Below, piece after piece: positions 55,204 to 64,000 of a stretch of DNA of 64,000 bases. Made by a program: the position numbers and the translations under genes. The notes beneath the pieces were generated by a model. The model was given only the letters and a program-made list of their open reading frames with translations, ran no database searches and was not told the origin of the DNA. The stretch comes from an uncultured Saprospiraceae bacterium (GTDB lineage: Bacteria > Bacteroidota > Bacteroidia > Chitinophagales > Saprospiraceae). The stretch lies in the NCBI GenBank assembly GCA_937942435.1, contig CALDEM010000054.1, forward strand, positions 1 to 64,000, written 5' to 3'. Numbering within the stretch: the first letter of the stretch is position 1; the number at the start of each line of letters is the position of its first letter.

Positions 55204-57708
55204 ATGAACACCCCAGAAAACAAGCTATTTGGCAGAATACCTTATCATATCCTCATACGATCTATTTGGGCGCTGACGGTGATTGGGGCAATGATTTTTG
55301 CGGGACTCTTTGTCTACGTCGCAAATACGAAAATGCCCGATACCAAAGAATTAGAAAATCCAAAATTTGAAGAATCAACACTTGTCTACTCAGCAGATGG
55401 AATAGTTCTAGATAGATACTTTCAGCGAAACAGACAGTGGGTGAAGTTTGATGATATTTCGCCTAATGTTATCAACGCTCTTTTGGCTACGGAGGACCAC
55501 AGATTTTATGATCATAGCGGCATCGATGCCAAAGGACTAGCGCGCGCTATGGCATACTTGGGACGAAATGGGGGTGCCAGCACTATCACACAACAGTTAG
55601 CCAAACAGTTTTATACAGGGCAAACGTCATCTTTTTTTATTAGCAGGGTTTGGCAGAAAATGAAAGAATGGGTGATAGCAGTTGAGTTTGAAAGGAGGTA
55701 TACCAAAGAAGAGATAATGGCCATGTTTTTAAACAAGTTTGATTTTCTCAATCAAGCAAATGGTATAGGTTCGGCAGCCAATATATATTTCGGAAAGGAC
55801 CAAAAAGAACTTACTGTAAATGAAGCAGCTGTGCTGGTTGGAATGCTCAAAAGTCCCACCCTCTATAATCCCATGAGTTCTTCAGAGCGACCATACGTAA
55901 GAAGAAACTGGGTGCTTTCTCAGATGAACAAACATCAATTCATCTCAACAGAAGATTATAACAATTGGAAAGTAGAACCGACCGATGTTTCTAATTTCAA
56001 CCGTGGTGAAAACTATAGTGGACCAGCACCTCACTTGATGTCTGTTGTAAAGAAAAGAGTAAGAAGTATTCTTAAAGAAAACAACATAACCAAACCAGGT
56101 GGCGAACCTTTTAATATCGATACAGATGGACTCAAAATCTATACAACAATAAATTATAAATATCAGCAACATGCCCTCGCGGCGGCACAAGCTCATATGA
56201 AAAACCAGCAAAACAAATTTTTCAAAACCTGGAATAAAAAAGATCCTTGGACACACTTGGAAAAAGACAAAGATCGATCGGAAAAAGAAGAGAAAAGACA
56301 ATTAAAAATAAGAGACAACATTCTCACACAACTCGTAGAAAGCTCTAAAAGATACAGACAACTCAGGTATAATCATTTAAATGAAGTTATAAACGAGATT
56401 AAAGCAGACATCCCCACAGCTCGACTCTACGGAGGTGATATCAAAAGAATGCTCAATGCCGAAAAAGATGAAGGCTATTTGGATCAACAAGTCAAGCTTG
56501 GCACCTTTAGCGAATCTCAAAAGGATGTATATGTAGATATTTTAGCTGGCCCTTATTGGAAAAAATTGAAAACCAACTATCGCGAACTTAAAGCCGAAGC
56601 CAAAAAGGTTTTCAACGAAAAAAGAAAGATGAGTGTCTATGGATATGACGGACCTAAAGAGGTCATCATGACGCCTATTGATTCTATAAAATACATGGAG
56701 AGCTTTTTACAGATTGGATCGATATCAATGGATCCAAAAACAGGTTTTATAAAATCTTGGGTAGGTGGTAGCGATTACAATATGTGGAAGTATGACCATG
56801 TCACTACAAGAAGGCAAGTTGGGTCAACATTCAAACCGTTTTTATATACGGCCGCGATCAACAATGCGATCTCACCCTGCATGAAAGTAAGGGATGTACA
56901 ACACACAATACCTGCAGGCTCACAATTTCATTTAGATGAATCATGGAGTCCGAAAAATACAAGAAATGAGTTCACTGGAGAAGAATTTACCTATAAAGAT
57001 GGACTTAAAAGGTCGCTTAACTCCGCATCAGTCAGTTTGTTAAATGAGATAGGCTCAGTTAGACCAGTCGTACAAGTAGCAGAAAATATGGGTATCACAA
57101 AGGGTAGAATCCCAGAGGTCCCTTCTATTATTTTAGGTTCACCAGAATTGACAGTGTTGGAGATGACAAGTGCATACAGCACTTTTGCCAACAATGGTGA
57201 AAGTCCAAAACCCATTTTTATAAGTAGAATCGAGCACAATGGCGTCGTTCTCTATGAAGAAAACACCAATAGTCGCCGTTCTTTAAATGAAAATGTCAAC
57301 TACGCTATGGTTCAGCTTTTGAAGCACGCATCAAGCGTAGTCGGATATAAATTAAAGTCTGAATTTGGTGGTAAAACAGGTACAAGTAATGATCATGTCG
57401 ATGGTTGGTTCATGGGGATTAGTCCCAATCTGGTTACTGGGACTTGGGTTGGCGGATCATATAACTGGATACGATTCTTATCTATAGAAGAAGGACAAGG
57501 AGGTAGAATGGCAAGACCTTTTTTTATTGATTATATGCAACGATTGGAGGCAGATGAGTCTATTGTTTTTGATACAGATGTGACATTTGCGGTGCCCGAA
57601 GAGATTACAATAACCACTGACTGTGATGCTTATGATACAAGCCCATCTGATAGTCCGCTTGAAGAAGAGCTTGAAGACATAGATGAGATCAGTCAAATAG
57701 ATAGATAA
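55204..57708 (+). CDS. Class A penicillin-binding protein (PBP1A type), copy 1
   Basis: An 834-residue bifunctional wall synthase. It has an N-terminal membrane anchor (about 17-40), a GT51 transglycosylase domain with catalytic Glu97 in TEDHRFYDHSG and GGASTITQQLAKQ, and a transpeptidase domain with Ser541 in GSTFK, the SxN motif at Ser604-Asn606 and KTG at 724-726. A helical Lys/Glu-rich insert (about 340-490) separates them. The tail is strongly acidic. All catalytic residues are present. A paralogue follows after 58 bases. Confidence 0.93.
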   Translation: MNTPENKLFGRIPYHILIRSIWALTVIGAMIFAGLFVYVANTKMPDTKELENPKFEESTLVYSADGIVLDRYFQRNRQWVKFDDISPNVINALLATEDHRFYDHSGIDAKGLARAMAYLGRNGGASTITQQLAKQFYTGQTSSFFISRVWQKMKEWVIAVEFERRYTKEEIMAMFLNKFDFLNQANGIGSAANIYFGKDQKELTVNEAAVLVGMLKSPTLYNPMSSSERPYVRRNWVLSQMNKHQFISTEDYNNWKVEPTDVSNFNRGENYSGPAPHLMSVVKKRVRSILKENNITKPGGEPFNIDTDGLKIYTTINYKYQQHALAAAQAHMKNQQNKFFKTWNKKDPWTHLEKDKDRSEKEEKRQLKIRDNILTQLVESSKRYRQLRYNHLNEVINEIKADIPTARLYGGDIKRMLNAEKDEGYLDQQVKLGTFSESQKDVYVDILAGPYWKKLKTNYRELKAEAKKVFNEKRKMSVYGYDGPKEVIMTPIDSIKYMESFLQIGSISMDPKTGFIKSWVGGSDYNMWKYDHVTTRRQVGSTFKPFLYTAAINNAISPCMKVRDVQHTIPAGSQFHLDESWSPKNTRNEFTGEEFTYKDGLKRSLNSASVSLLNEIGSVRPVVQVAENMGITKGRIPEVPSIILGSPELTVLEMTSAYSTFANNGESPKPIFISRIEHNGVVLYEENTNSRRSLNENVNYAMVQLLKHASSVVGYKLKSEFGGKTGTSNDHVDGWFMGISPNLVTGTWVGGSYNWIRFLSIEEGQGGRMARPFFIDYMQRLEADESIVFDTDVTFAVPEEITITTDCDAYDTSPSDSPLEEELEDIDEISQIDR

Positions 57709-57766
57709 GAAAGGCCAAGGAAAAGAGGCTTTTAGAACTTATATTGCGGGCACATTAGTCCTTATA

Positions 57767-60364
57767 ATGAGCCGTTTAAAAAGGTTTTGGTCCTCAGATG
57801 TAGAAAAGTCCTGGCTGCGCTGGCTCTGCAGATTTCTATGGGCAGGTGCTATCATAGGGGTTTTAGCAGGTATTATAGTGATTACTATAGTCGCAAAGAG
57901 CGACCTTCCTACCTTTGAAGAATTAGAAAACCCTCAGTACGATCTCGCCTCAGTTATCTATGACTCTAATGAGATTCCTTATGGAAAATACTACATAGAA
58001 AACAGAGAGTTTATCCAGTTCCGGGATTTGTCACCCAATATTTATAACGCCCTGCTTAGTGTTGAAGATGCTCGCTACAATAGTCATTCTGGGATAGATT
58101 TTAGGGCTTTGCTGCGGGTTGCTGTTAAGTCTGTTTTGCTTCAACAACAAAGCAGTGGAGGTGGAAGTACGATTACTCAACAGCTGGCCAAGTTACTTTT
58201 CAAGCGTTCCAGCCTAGCTGGTAAGTCCGCCCTAAATCGTGCCGTTGCCCTAGCAACCATCAAATTTAAAGAATGGATAACTGCTGTAAGACTTGAAAGA
58301 AGTTATACAAAAGAAGAAATCATAGCCATGTATCTGAACAAGTTTGAGTTCATCAATGGTGCACATGGTATTCATTCTGCAAGCGAGATATACTTTGGCA
58401 AGGACCAAAAAGATATAAAGCCAGAAGAAGCAGCCGTACTAGTGGGTATGCTCAAAAATCCAGCTCTTTACAACCCAGTAAGGTTTCCAGAACGTACTAC
58501 AGGGAGGCGTGATGTAGTCCTCAGTATGATGAAGCAAAATGACAAACTCGAAGCCTCTCAGTTCGATAGTTTAAAAGCACTACCACTTGACATGTCCAAC
58601 TTCAAGAGAAGTAGTCAGAGTGAAGGTATCGCTCCATACTTTAGAGCAGAACTAACTAAGTGGTTGAGACCTTTGCTCCAGCAAACTCAATATCGCAAAC
58701 CTGAAGGTGGTGTTTATGATATTTATAGAGATGGATTAAAGATTTATACAACAATAGATACTCGCTATCAAGTATTAGCAGAAGAGGCGGTCAAAGAACA
58801 TCTAAAAGAAATCCAAGAAAGATACTGGAGAGTCTGGGATCGTAAAGACCCTTTCACTTTTGAAGCTGAAGGTGTTCAAGAAGAACTAAGAAGAGAAGGG
58901 CTACAGAGACGGATAAGAGATACAGATCTGTATAAAAGCCTATATGCTTCCTCATTTGCAGAGTTGGATGAAGAGAGCATCAAAGAGTACGATCTTGGTT
59001 TAAAAGAACCTACTGTTAGAAGACTTCAGAAAGACATAGAATATCTTAACGAGATAGATCAAGATGTTAGAGCGAAGTTTAAGAAACTGGTTAGAGGAGA
59101 ACTTTGGAAAAGAATAACAAGTACTTGGTCTTCTTTTGAAAAGAAAGTCGCTGACGCCTTTGATGAAGAAGTCGAAGCAACTCTCTTCTCATATAACGAA
59201 GAAGGAAGTCAAGTAAAAACAATGTCCAGACGCGACTCAGTACTATATCACCTTCGACATCTGCAAGCTGGGGTTTTGTCCGTAGATCCTAAGTCAGGAG
59301 AGATCAAAGCATGGGTTGGCGGCCCCTCTCACGAATACTTCAAATACGATCACGTAACCATGAGAAGGCAAGTAGGCTCTACTATAAAGCCCTTCGTTTA
59401 TGCCACTGCTATAGGTGTTCAGGGCATCCCACCTTGTCAGACTTTTAATGATATACAGTATACGATAGCACCAGGTGATGCAAACTTCAATGTTGATGCA
59501 GAATGGTCTCCATCTAATGCCAACGGAACCTTCACTCAAAACAAATACAATCTTTATCAAGGGCTTTTGTACTCAAAAAACAGTATCACTGTTAGGATAG
59601 TCAAAGAGCTCGGTACTGTAGATCCCATAAGAGAGCTTCTTCATAATGTAGGCATAGATAAAAATGAAAGAATAAATGAAGGTCGCTATGTTGTTCCTAA
59701 AGTACCTTCTATAGCTTTAGGTTCTGTTGACTTGTCATTGTTAGAGATGACAGGAGCATATACGACCTTTGCAAATGATGGGGTTTATACCAAGCCAACC
59801 TTCATCAGTCGCATCGAAGACAAGAATGGTAAAGTCATATACCAAAGCACTCTCGAACAAAAAAGAGCGCTAAATAAGCTTTATAATTCTGTTCTAGTAG
59901 ACATGCTTCGCAACAATGTCGGTGGAGGTTTTGGTCTGGGCATAAAAGTACCTGCAGGGGGTAAAACAGGAACGACAAATGACTATGCAGATGGCTGGTT
60001 TATGGGTATAACCCCTAATCTCGTAACGGGCACGTGGGTTGGTGGCGATGAAAAATGGGTAAGGTTCTTTACTTTGGATGATGGTCAAGGTTTCGTTATG
60101 GCCAGACCTGTATTTCAGAAATACATGAAAAGAATAGAGGCTGATCCTGATATCAACTTTAATAGCGATGTTTCCTTTCCAGAACCACCTCCTGGATTTC
60201 AAGAGTTAGCTGATTGTTCAAGATATAAGCAACAAGATCCAGAAGAAGAAAGAGAGATTCGCTTAGATCAACAGGAAGAGCTCAATGAATTTGATGATAT
60301 TGAGCTAGATGAATTTGAGTTAGAAGATGAACTTCCTGAGATTGATACAAGTGGAAACAATTAA
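57767..60364 (+). CDS. Class A penicillin-binding protein (PBP1A type), copy 2
   Basis: An 865-residue paralogue of the preceding gene. It has an anchor helix at about 22-46, GT51 with Glu100 in VEDARYNSHSG and GGGSTITQQLAK, transpeptidase Ser538 in GSTIK, SxN at Ser603-Asn605 and KTG at 733-735. It keeps the same long inter-domain insert and an even more acidic tail (FDDIELDEFELEDELPEID). The tandem pair arose by duplication; divergence suggests separate roles. Confidence 0.93.
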   Translation: MSRLKRFWSSDVEKSWLRWLCRFLWAGAIIGVLAGIIVITIVAKSDLPTFEELENPQYDLASVIYDSNEIPYGKYYIENREFIQFRDLSPNIYNALLSVEDARYNSHSGIDFRALLRVAVKSVLLQQQSSGGGSTITQQLAKLLFKRSSLAGKSALNRAVALATIKFKEWITAVRLERSYTKEEIIAMYLNKFEFINGAHGIHSASEIYFGKDQKDIKPEEAAVLVGMLKNPALYNPVRFPERTTGRRDVVLSMMKQNDKLEASQFDSLKALPLDMSNFKRSSQSEGIAPYFRAELTKWLRPLLQQTQYRKPEGGVYDIYRDGLKIYTTIDTRYQVLAEEAVKEHLKEIQERYWRVWDRKDPFTFEAEGVQEELRREGLQRRIRDTDLYKSLYASSFAELDEESIKEYDLGLKEPTVRRLQKDIEYLNEIDQDVRAKFKKLVRGELWKRITSTWSSFEKKVADAFDEEVEATLFSYNEEGSQVKTMSRRDSVLYHLRHLQAGVLSVDPKSGEIKAWVGGPSHEYFKYDHVTMRRQVGSTIKPFVYATAIGVQGIPPCQTFNDIQYTIAPGDANFNVDAEWSPSNANGTFTQNKYNLYQGLLYSKNSITVRIVKELGTVDPIRELLHNVGIDKNERINEGRYVVPKVPSIALGSVDLSLLEMTGAYTTFANDGVYTKPTFISRIEDKNGKVIYQSTLEQKRALNKLYNSVLVDMLRNNVGGGFGLGIKVPAGGKTGTTNDYADGWFMGITPNLVTGTWVGGDEKWVRFFTLDDGQGFVMARPVFQKYMKRIEADPDINFNSDVSFPEPPPGFQELADCSRYKQQDPEEEREIRLDQQEELNEFDDIELDEFELEDELPEIDTSGNN

Positions 60365-60388
60365 GACGATAACAAAAAACGATAAACT

Positions 60389-60748
60389 ATGAATGCGACT
60401 ACTGCAAACCTTATAAACGCTGGAACTTTAGTCATAATGGGCTTATGGGGATATTTTAGTTCTGAAAGTCCATCGCCAACTGCTTTTATCCCTGTTATAG
60501 GCGGTGTACTTCTATTGTTGATGTACAACGGAGTTAAAAATGAAAACAAGATCATAGCACATATCGCGGTGGTCCTGACATTGATTTTGATATTAGGTCT
60601 AGCTATGCCGTTAAAGGGTTCTATAGAAAGAGGAGATACAATGGCCATCGTAAGAGTAGGTATAATGCTAATAACAGGTATTTTAGCCATGGTAGCATTT
60701 ATCGGAAGTTTTAAAGCGGCTAGAAAAGCTCGAGAAGCGGGTAATTAA
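60389..60748 (+). CDS. Small multi-span membrane protein of unknown function
   Basis: A 119-residue protein with four probable membrane helices (near 7-22, 32-46, 55-75 and 86-108) and a short basic tail. The helix lengths and small residues at the start (NAGTLVIMGLWGYFSSES) loosely recall TMEM14-like proteins, but the match is weak. It follows the second PBP gene by 24 bases. Confidence 0.7.
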   Translation: MNATTANLINAGTLVIMGLWGYFSSESPSPTAFIPVIGGVLLLLMYNGVKNENKIIAHIAVVLTLILILGLAMPLKGSIERGDTMAIVRVGIMLITGILAMVAFIGSFKAARKAREAGN

Positions 60749-60761
60749 CAACTATACTGCA

Positions 60762-60777
60762 ATATCTCTAGAGATAT
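60762..60777. terminator. 16-base palindrome, possible weak terminator
   Basis: ATATCTCTAGAGATAT is a perfect palindrome, able to form a 6-base stem with a CTAG loop, followed shortly by TTTTT. It lies between the small membrane protein gene and the GTG at 60793. It could instead be an operator. Confidence 0.3.
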
Positions 60778-60792
60778 AGAGTTTTTCCATAT

Positions 60793-62463
60793 GTGACACT
60801 CTATACCCCTTTGTTACAGATAAGGTCGTTAGCACTTTGTGTGTTACTGATATGTTGTGCTCATGTGAGCATCGCTCAGAATACGTACAATTCTAGATTC
60901 CAGTTAGCTTCTCTTGACACTATAACAGCAGAAGTTTGTTACGATCTACAACTTTCTAATACTGGTCCTGCACCATGGCGACTATTTGGTTTCAACATCA
61001 ATATTTTCTATGATGCGAGCATCGGAGTTTTTAACACCTTTGACGTTGTCTCCAACAATCATGTATCAGAGTCCGCGCCCGTCTCCCGAGTTCTAGATAG
61101 AGGGACCATACCTAATTCTGGACTTTCATACGACTCTATAGGGTTTTTAAGAGTTAACGTAAGTGAAAAAATACAAGGTGAAGGAGAGCAGTTTGATAGC
61201 ACAGGTGAGTGGATCAGTATCATACAACTATGTTATGAACTTACCTTTGACGACATCCATGATCCAAGTACATGTTTTATCCTCAACTTCGATACGCCAG
61301 AGATAATTGATGCTAGTATTGTTCTTCCAGACTTGGTTCAACAAACAGACCCAGACAATATATCAGTTAGTCTAATTGCAGAGATGCGTCAAGATCTCTT
61401 GCCTGATAAAACTTTTAATTCTTGTTTTATACTTGATGAAGATACGCCAGACTTATGTAGTGATGGTATCGACAACGATGAAGATGGTCTTTTAGATTGC
61501 ATGGATACCTCTTGTGGGCCAGGACCTGTAATGGTAGTTCAGTCCGCGATTGAGTGCTTTAATCCTTTAGGTACCATCAGTATAGAAGGTGGAAATGATG
61601 GGGTTTCATACAGTATTGATGGTGGTACAACTTTTGTTGATACCAATATTTTTGAGCAGCTTAATCCTGATATCTATGATATAGTAGTTGTCCAAAACGA
61701 CATCAATGCATGTGCTTTCGCAAATCCTGTAATCCTACAAGCTCCAATGTGCAGTGAAGCAGAAGAGGGTGATTGCATGGATGGTGTGGATAATGATGGT
61801 GATGGATTTATTGATTGTGAAGATGATAGCTGTCTACCAAGAATAGAAAGTGTAGTGACTACACTTCCTACTAATTGCCCAACATTAGACAACGCAAGCA
61901 TAGAGATCATATCGATCTTTCCTAATATAGAATATAGCATAGACGATGGATTAACCTTTAGTCCTGATCCAATTTTTTCTGATATCAGTCAGGACACCTT
62001 CAATATCATGATCAGGAACATGAATACCCAATGTGCTCAAGCTTACGAGCAAAATCCAATCATCATCGTAACTGACACTACCTGTATCCTACCCAATGAA
62101 ATTTGTACGGACGGGATCGACAATGACTTTGATGGCCTAGTCGACTGCTTAGACGATGATTGTCTATCAACAACAGCATGCATCAATGTCCCTTCAGTTT
62201 ATATACCCAACATTATATCCATTAACAGTGCTAATAATAATGTGTTAACACTGCAGAGTGAAGAGCCACTCAACGTTAAGGCTTTTAACATCTTTGACCG
62301 TTGGGGCACTAGGGTTTACTCTGAGTCTCAGTCAGCTGAAAACATCAGATGGGATGGGTCTTTTAGGGGTTTGGTACGCACAGGCGTTTATATTTATCAT
62401 TTACAAATCGACATCGGAGGCTCTACAATAAATCAATCAGGAGATATAACAGTTATCAACTGA
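60793..62463 (+). CDS. Secreted protein with DGIDNDxDG motifs and CHU_C gliding-motility/T9SS sorting domain
   Basis: A 556-residue exported protein. A signal peptide lies at about 10-29 (LALCVLLICCAHVSIAQ). The N-terminal region (30-215) looks like a cohesin-like or Ig-like beta domain. Three calcium-loop-like motifs of the MopE type follow: CSDGIDNDEDGLLDC at about 222, CMDGVDNDGDGFIDC at 328 and CTDGIDNDFDGLVDC at 438, alternating with SprB-like units containing YSIDGG or YSIDDG. Residues about 470-556 are a CHU_C domain (NIFDRWGTRVYSE, GVYIYHLQI), the type B sorting signal for type IX secretion. The start is GTG at 60793. Confidence 0.88.
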   Translation: MTLYTPLLQIRSLALCVLLICCAHVSIAQNTYNSRFQLASLDTITAEVCYDLQLSNTGPAPWRLFGFNINIFYDASIGVFNTFDVVSNNHVSESAPVSRVLDRGTIPNSGLSYDSIGFLRVNVSEKIQGEGEQFDSTGEWISIIQLCYELTFDDIHDPSTCFILNFDTPEIIDASIVLPDLVQQTDPDNISVSLIAEMRQDLLPDKTFNSCFILDEDTPDLCSDGIDNDEDGLLDCMDTSCGPGPVMVVQSAIECFNPLGTISIEGGNDGVSYSIDGGTTFVDTNIFEQLNPDIYDIVVVQNDINACAFANPVILQAPMCSEAEEGDCMDGVDNDGDGFIDCEDDSCLPRIESVVTTLPTNCPTLDNASIEIISIFPNIEYSIDDGLTFSPDPIFSDISQDTFNIMIRNMNTQCAQAYEQNPIIIVTDTTCILPNEICTDGIDNDFDGLVDCLDDDCLSTTACINVPSVYIPNIISINSANNNVLTLQSEEPLNVKAFNIFDRWGTRVYSESQSAENIRWDGSFRGLVRTGVYIYHLQIDIGGSTINQSGDITVIN

Positions 62464-62492
62464 GTATCTATTTTTACTTATCTTCATATAGC

Positions 62493-64000
62493 ATGACTCT
62501 AAAAACAACATTACGATTAACGGCCATTTGGGTTCTATTCTTTTTGCTTTTTGCAGATCATATATGTGCTCAGGTCGTCAGCATAGAAGAAGAGATTGCT
62601 CCATTAAGTTCTATCTCAAATCTTGTTCTGCCCCATCTGGATAACGAGAAACTCAGAGATCAATATAAGTTCTATGAAGAAGTCAAAACTCGTGAGCCTA
62701 GTGTATTTGCGGAAGCGATAGACACAGAGGTCAACTGCACAGATCATGGATCATGGGAATCTTCAAAACAAGGTTACTTACTCTGGAGACAGAGGGTCAC
62801 TTCAGAAGATGCATACTCACTCAATCTAGGCTTTAGCGACTTCTATCTTCCTTCAAGTGCTTCAGTGTTTATTTATGATATAGAAAGAACTGTTATCATA
62901 GGCCCCATAACTCAAAAAGATAATGATGATCACAAACAGTGGTGGTCACCTGTGATTCCTGGGGATCAAGTAATTGTGGAACTACAAGTTGCCCCGGAAG
63001 ATGTAAGTCAAGTAAGATTAACAATAGGTCAGGTGAATCATGATTTTTCGGGCTTTGGCGCGGTACTCTCAGGTTCCTGTAATGTAGATGTGGTATGTGG
63101 GGCCAGTGATGACTTAGCGATTATAGAAAAGTATAGAAATGTGATTAACAGTGTTGGACAGATCACGATCAATGGACAATTTGATTGTACAGGATCTTTA
63201 CTCAATACAACTAGAAACGATTGTACGCCATACCTTATAACTGCAGAGCACTGCGGTATCACCACATCAAACGCTTCTACTGTGGTGGTATATTGGAACT
63301 ATCAGAACTCGCAGTGTCGCACGCCAGATTCATTTGATAGTGGTAATCAAGGAGATGGGAGAAGAACAGAGTTTAACTCTGGCTCAAGCCTTATAGCAAC
63401 GTACGATCAAACGGATTTCGCAATGGTTCTCTTGGATGACCCAGTCGATCCCAATACAAATCCATACTATCTAGGATGGGATAGAGATACTGAGACTGTC
63501 GACTCACTAGCTGTTGTACATCATCCTCGGGGAGAAGAAAAAAGAATTAGTTTTGATTATGACACTCCGGAGTTCAATTTTGATAGAAACTTTATACGCA
63601 TTTTTAACTGGGAAGTAGGAACAACAGAATCTGGTTCTTCAGGTAGCCCGCTTGTTACAACTGAAGGTCTGGTTGTTGGATTTCTTTCTGGCGGAGACGC
63701 AGCATGTGGCAATAGATTAGAAGATGATTTTGGCATGCTTAAAAACTCCTGGGAAGGAGGAGGAACGCCAGAGACTAGTCTCAAGTCATGGCTGGACCCT
63801 ATCAATAGTGGACAGACCAAAATCAGCGGTCGCTTTTGTTCTGACTTAGCTGTACTCAATGAAAATACTGTTTCAATCTGTACTGTCGATAATCCTCAGA
63901 GTTCATTGCAATTAACCGCTACCACAGGATATGAATCAGGGGGTATGCTCCGGGTTGAAAATGCTCCCCAAGGATTAGAGGTTAACTTTTCTAAAAATGA
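62493..64000 (+). CDS. Secreted lysyl-endopeptidase-like serine protease (3' end outside window)
   Basis: An open frame from ATG 62493 to the window edge, at least 502 residues. It starts with a signal peptide (IWVLFFLLFADHICAQ). The trypsin-fold domain carries His253 in LITAEHCG, Asp308 in QTDFAMVLLD and Ser383 in SGSSGSPLV, with many cysteines, most like the lysyl endopeptidase (S1) group. The region after about 425 begins a further beta domain, so C-terminal modules, probably with a secretion signal, are expected beyond the edge. It is 30 bases after the CHU_C gene. Confidence 0.85.
   Translation, partial: MTLKTTLRLTAIWVLFFLLFADHICAQVVSIEEEIAPLSSISNLVLPHLDNEKLRDQYKFYEEVKTREPSVFAEAIDTEVNCTDHGSWESSKQGYLLWRQRVTSEDAYSLNLGFSDFYLPSSASVFIYDIERTVIIGPITQKDNDDHKQWWSPVIPGDQVIVELQVAPEDVSQVRLTIGQVNHDFSGFGAVLSGSCNVDVVCGASDDLAIIEKYRNVINSVGQITINGQFDCTGSLLNTTRNDCTPYLITAEHCGITTSNASTVVVYWNYQNSQCRTPDSFDSGNQGDGRRTEFNSGSSLIATYDQTDFAMVLLDDPVDPNTNPYYLGWDRDTETVDSLAVVHHPRGEEKRISFDYDTPEFNFDRNFIRIFNWEVGTTESGSSGSPLVTTEGLVVGFLSGGDAACGNRLEDDFGMLKNSWEGGGTPETSLKSWLDPINSGQTKISGRFCSDLAVLNENTVSICTVDNPQSSLQLTATTGYESGGMLRVENAPQGLEVNFSKN

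Noticed and set aside
57709-57766. AAAAG-AGG-CTTTT hairpin between the two PBP genes as a terminator
   Set aside because: The stem is only five AT-rich pairs with no following T-run; cotranscription of the two genes remains likely.
1-64000. CRISPR arrays, insertion sequences, prophage, tRNA or rRNA genes
   Set aside because: No direct-repeat arrays, transposase or integrase frames, terminal inverted repeats, or cloverleaf or rRNA-like sequences were recognised by eye; a tRNA or HMM scan would be needed to exclude small RNAs fully.

Overview
The window reads as chromosome of a member of the Bacteroidota, probably a free-living Saprospiria-like (Saprospiraceae or relatives) bacterium. Reasons: very large Cys/Asp-rich adhesins with HYR-like repeats, a protein ending in a gliding-motility (CHU_C, type IX secretion type B) sorting domain and carrying DGIDNDxDGLxDC motifs, Bacteroidota-type -7 promoter boxes (TAnnTTTG), almost no Shine-Dalgarno sequences, a fused ThrA, a heptaprenylglyceryl phosphate synthase, and moderately low GC. 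No rRNA, tRNA, CRISPR array, insertion sequence or prophage was recognised. Genes are dense and mostly housekeeping.

Layout. 1-4662 (-): N-terminal 1554 codons of a giant secreted adhesin that runs off the left edge. 4926-7607 (+): TM2/TPR protein, ComF-like phosphoribosyltransferase and a divergent Lgt. 7611-13311 (-): a small secreted protein, Lon and the fused aspartokinase-homoserine dehydrogenase. 13545-19830 (+): SecA, a SPOR protein, RodA and Tgt. 19941-22613 (-): one-PDZ HtrA protease, pterin carbinolamine dehydratase, M42 peptidase. 22710-23261 (+) and 23258-25282 (-): archaeal-type CMP kinase facing UvrB. 25400-29077 (+): MetH.

29118-34228 (+) is the first part of an apparent sulfated-polysaccharide system: a Wzz-like chain-length protein, a DUF2061 membrane protein, CysC, CysD, CysN (together making PAPS) and a sulfotransferase, with no PAPS reductase next to them. 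34340-37093 (+) is housekeeping: L25, an NlpC/P60 lipoprotein, Adk, Obg. A class-III aminotransferase (-) and two tandem thioredoxin-fold secreted proteins (+) follow. 40840-46569 (-) holds the second glycan part: a membrane-anchored unknown protein, two GT4-type glycosyltransferases, a second sulfotransferase, a GT2 and a Wzy/O-antigen-ligase-like polymerase. The two parts together could build, sulfate and polymerise a surface glycan.

46657-51320 (+): DnaX, a redoxin and a penicillin-acylase lipoprotein. 51328-53825 (-): a 54-residue membrane peptide, RibA, RsgA and PcrB. 53832-54245 is the longest region without a conventional gene; it holds a probable small minus-strand transcript with its own promoter box and terminator, and an inverted repeat in front of an AraC-type regulator. 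55204-60364 (+): two tandem class-A penicillin-binding proteins. The right end returns to secreted proteins: a small membrane protein, the CHU_C-domain protein and a lysyl-endopeptidase-like serine protease cut by the window edge.

The points most worth a second look are the PAPS/sulfotransferase/glycan system, the loss of zinc-ligand cysteines in both Tgt (three exact Cys to Ser positions) and DnaX, the small transcript at 53872-54111, and three genes whose only sensible start codon is TTG.
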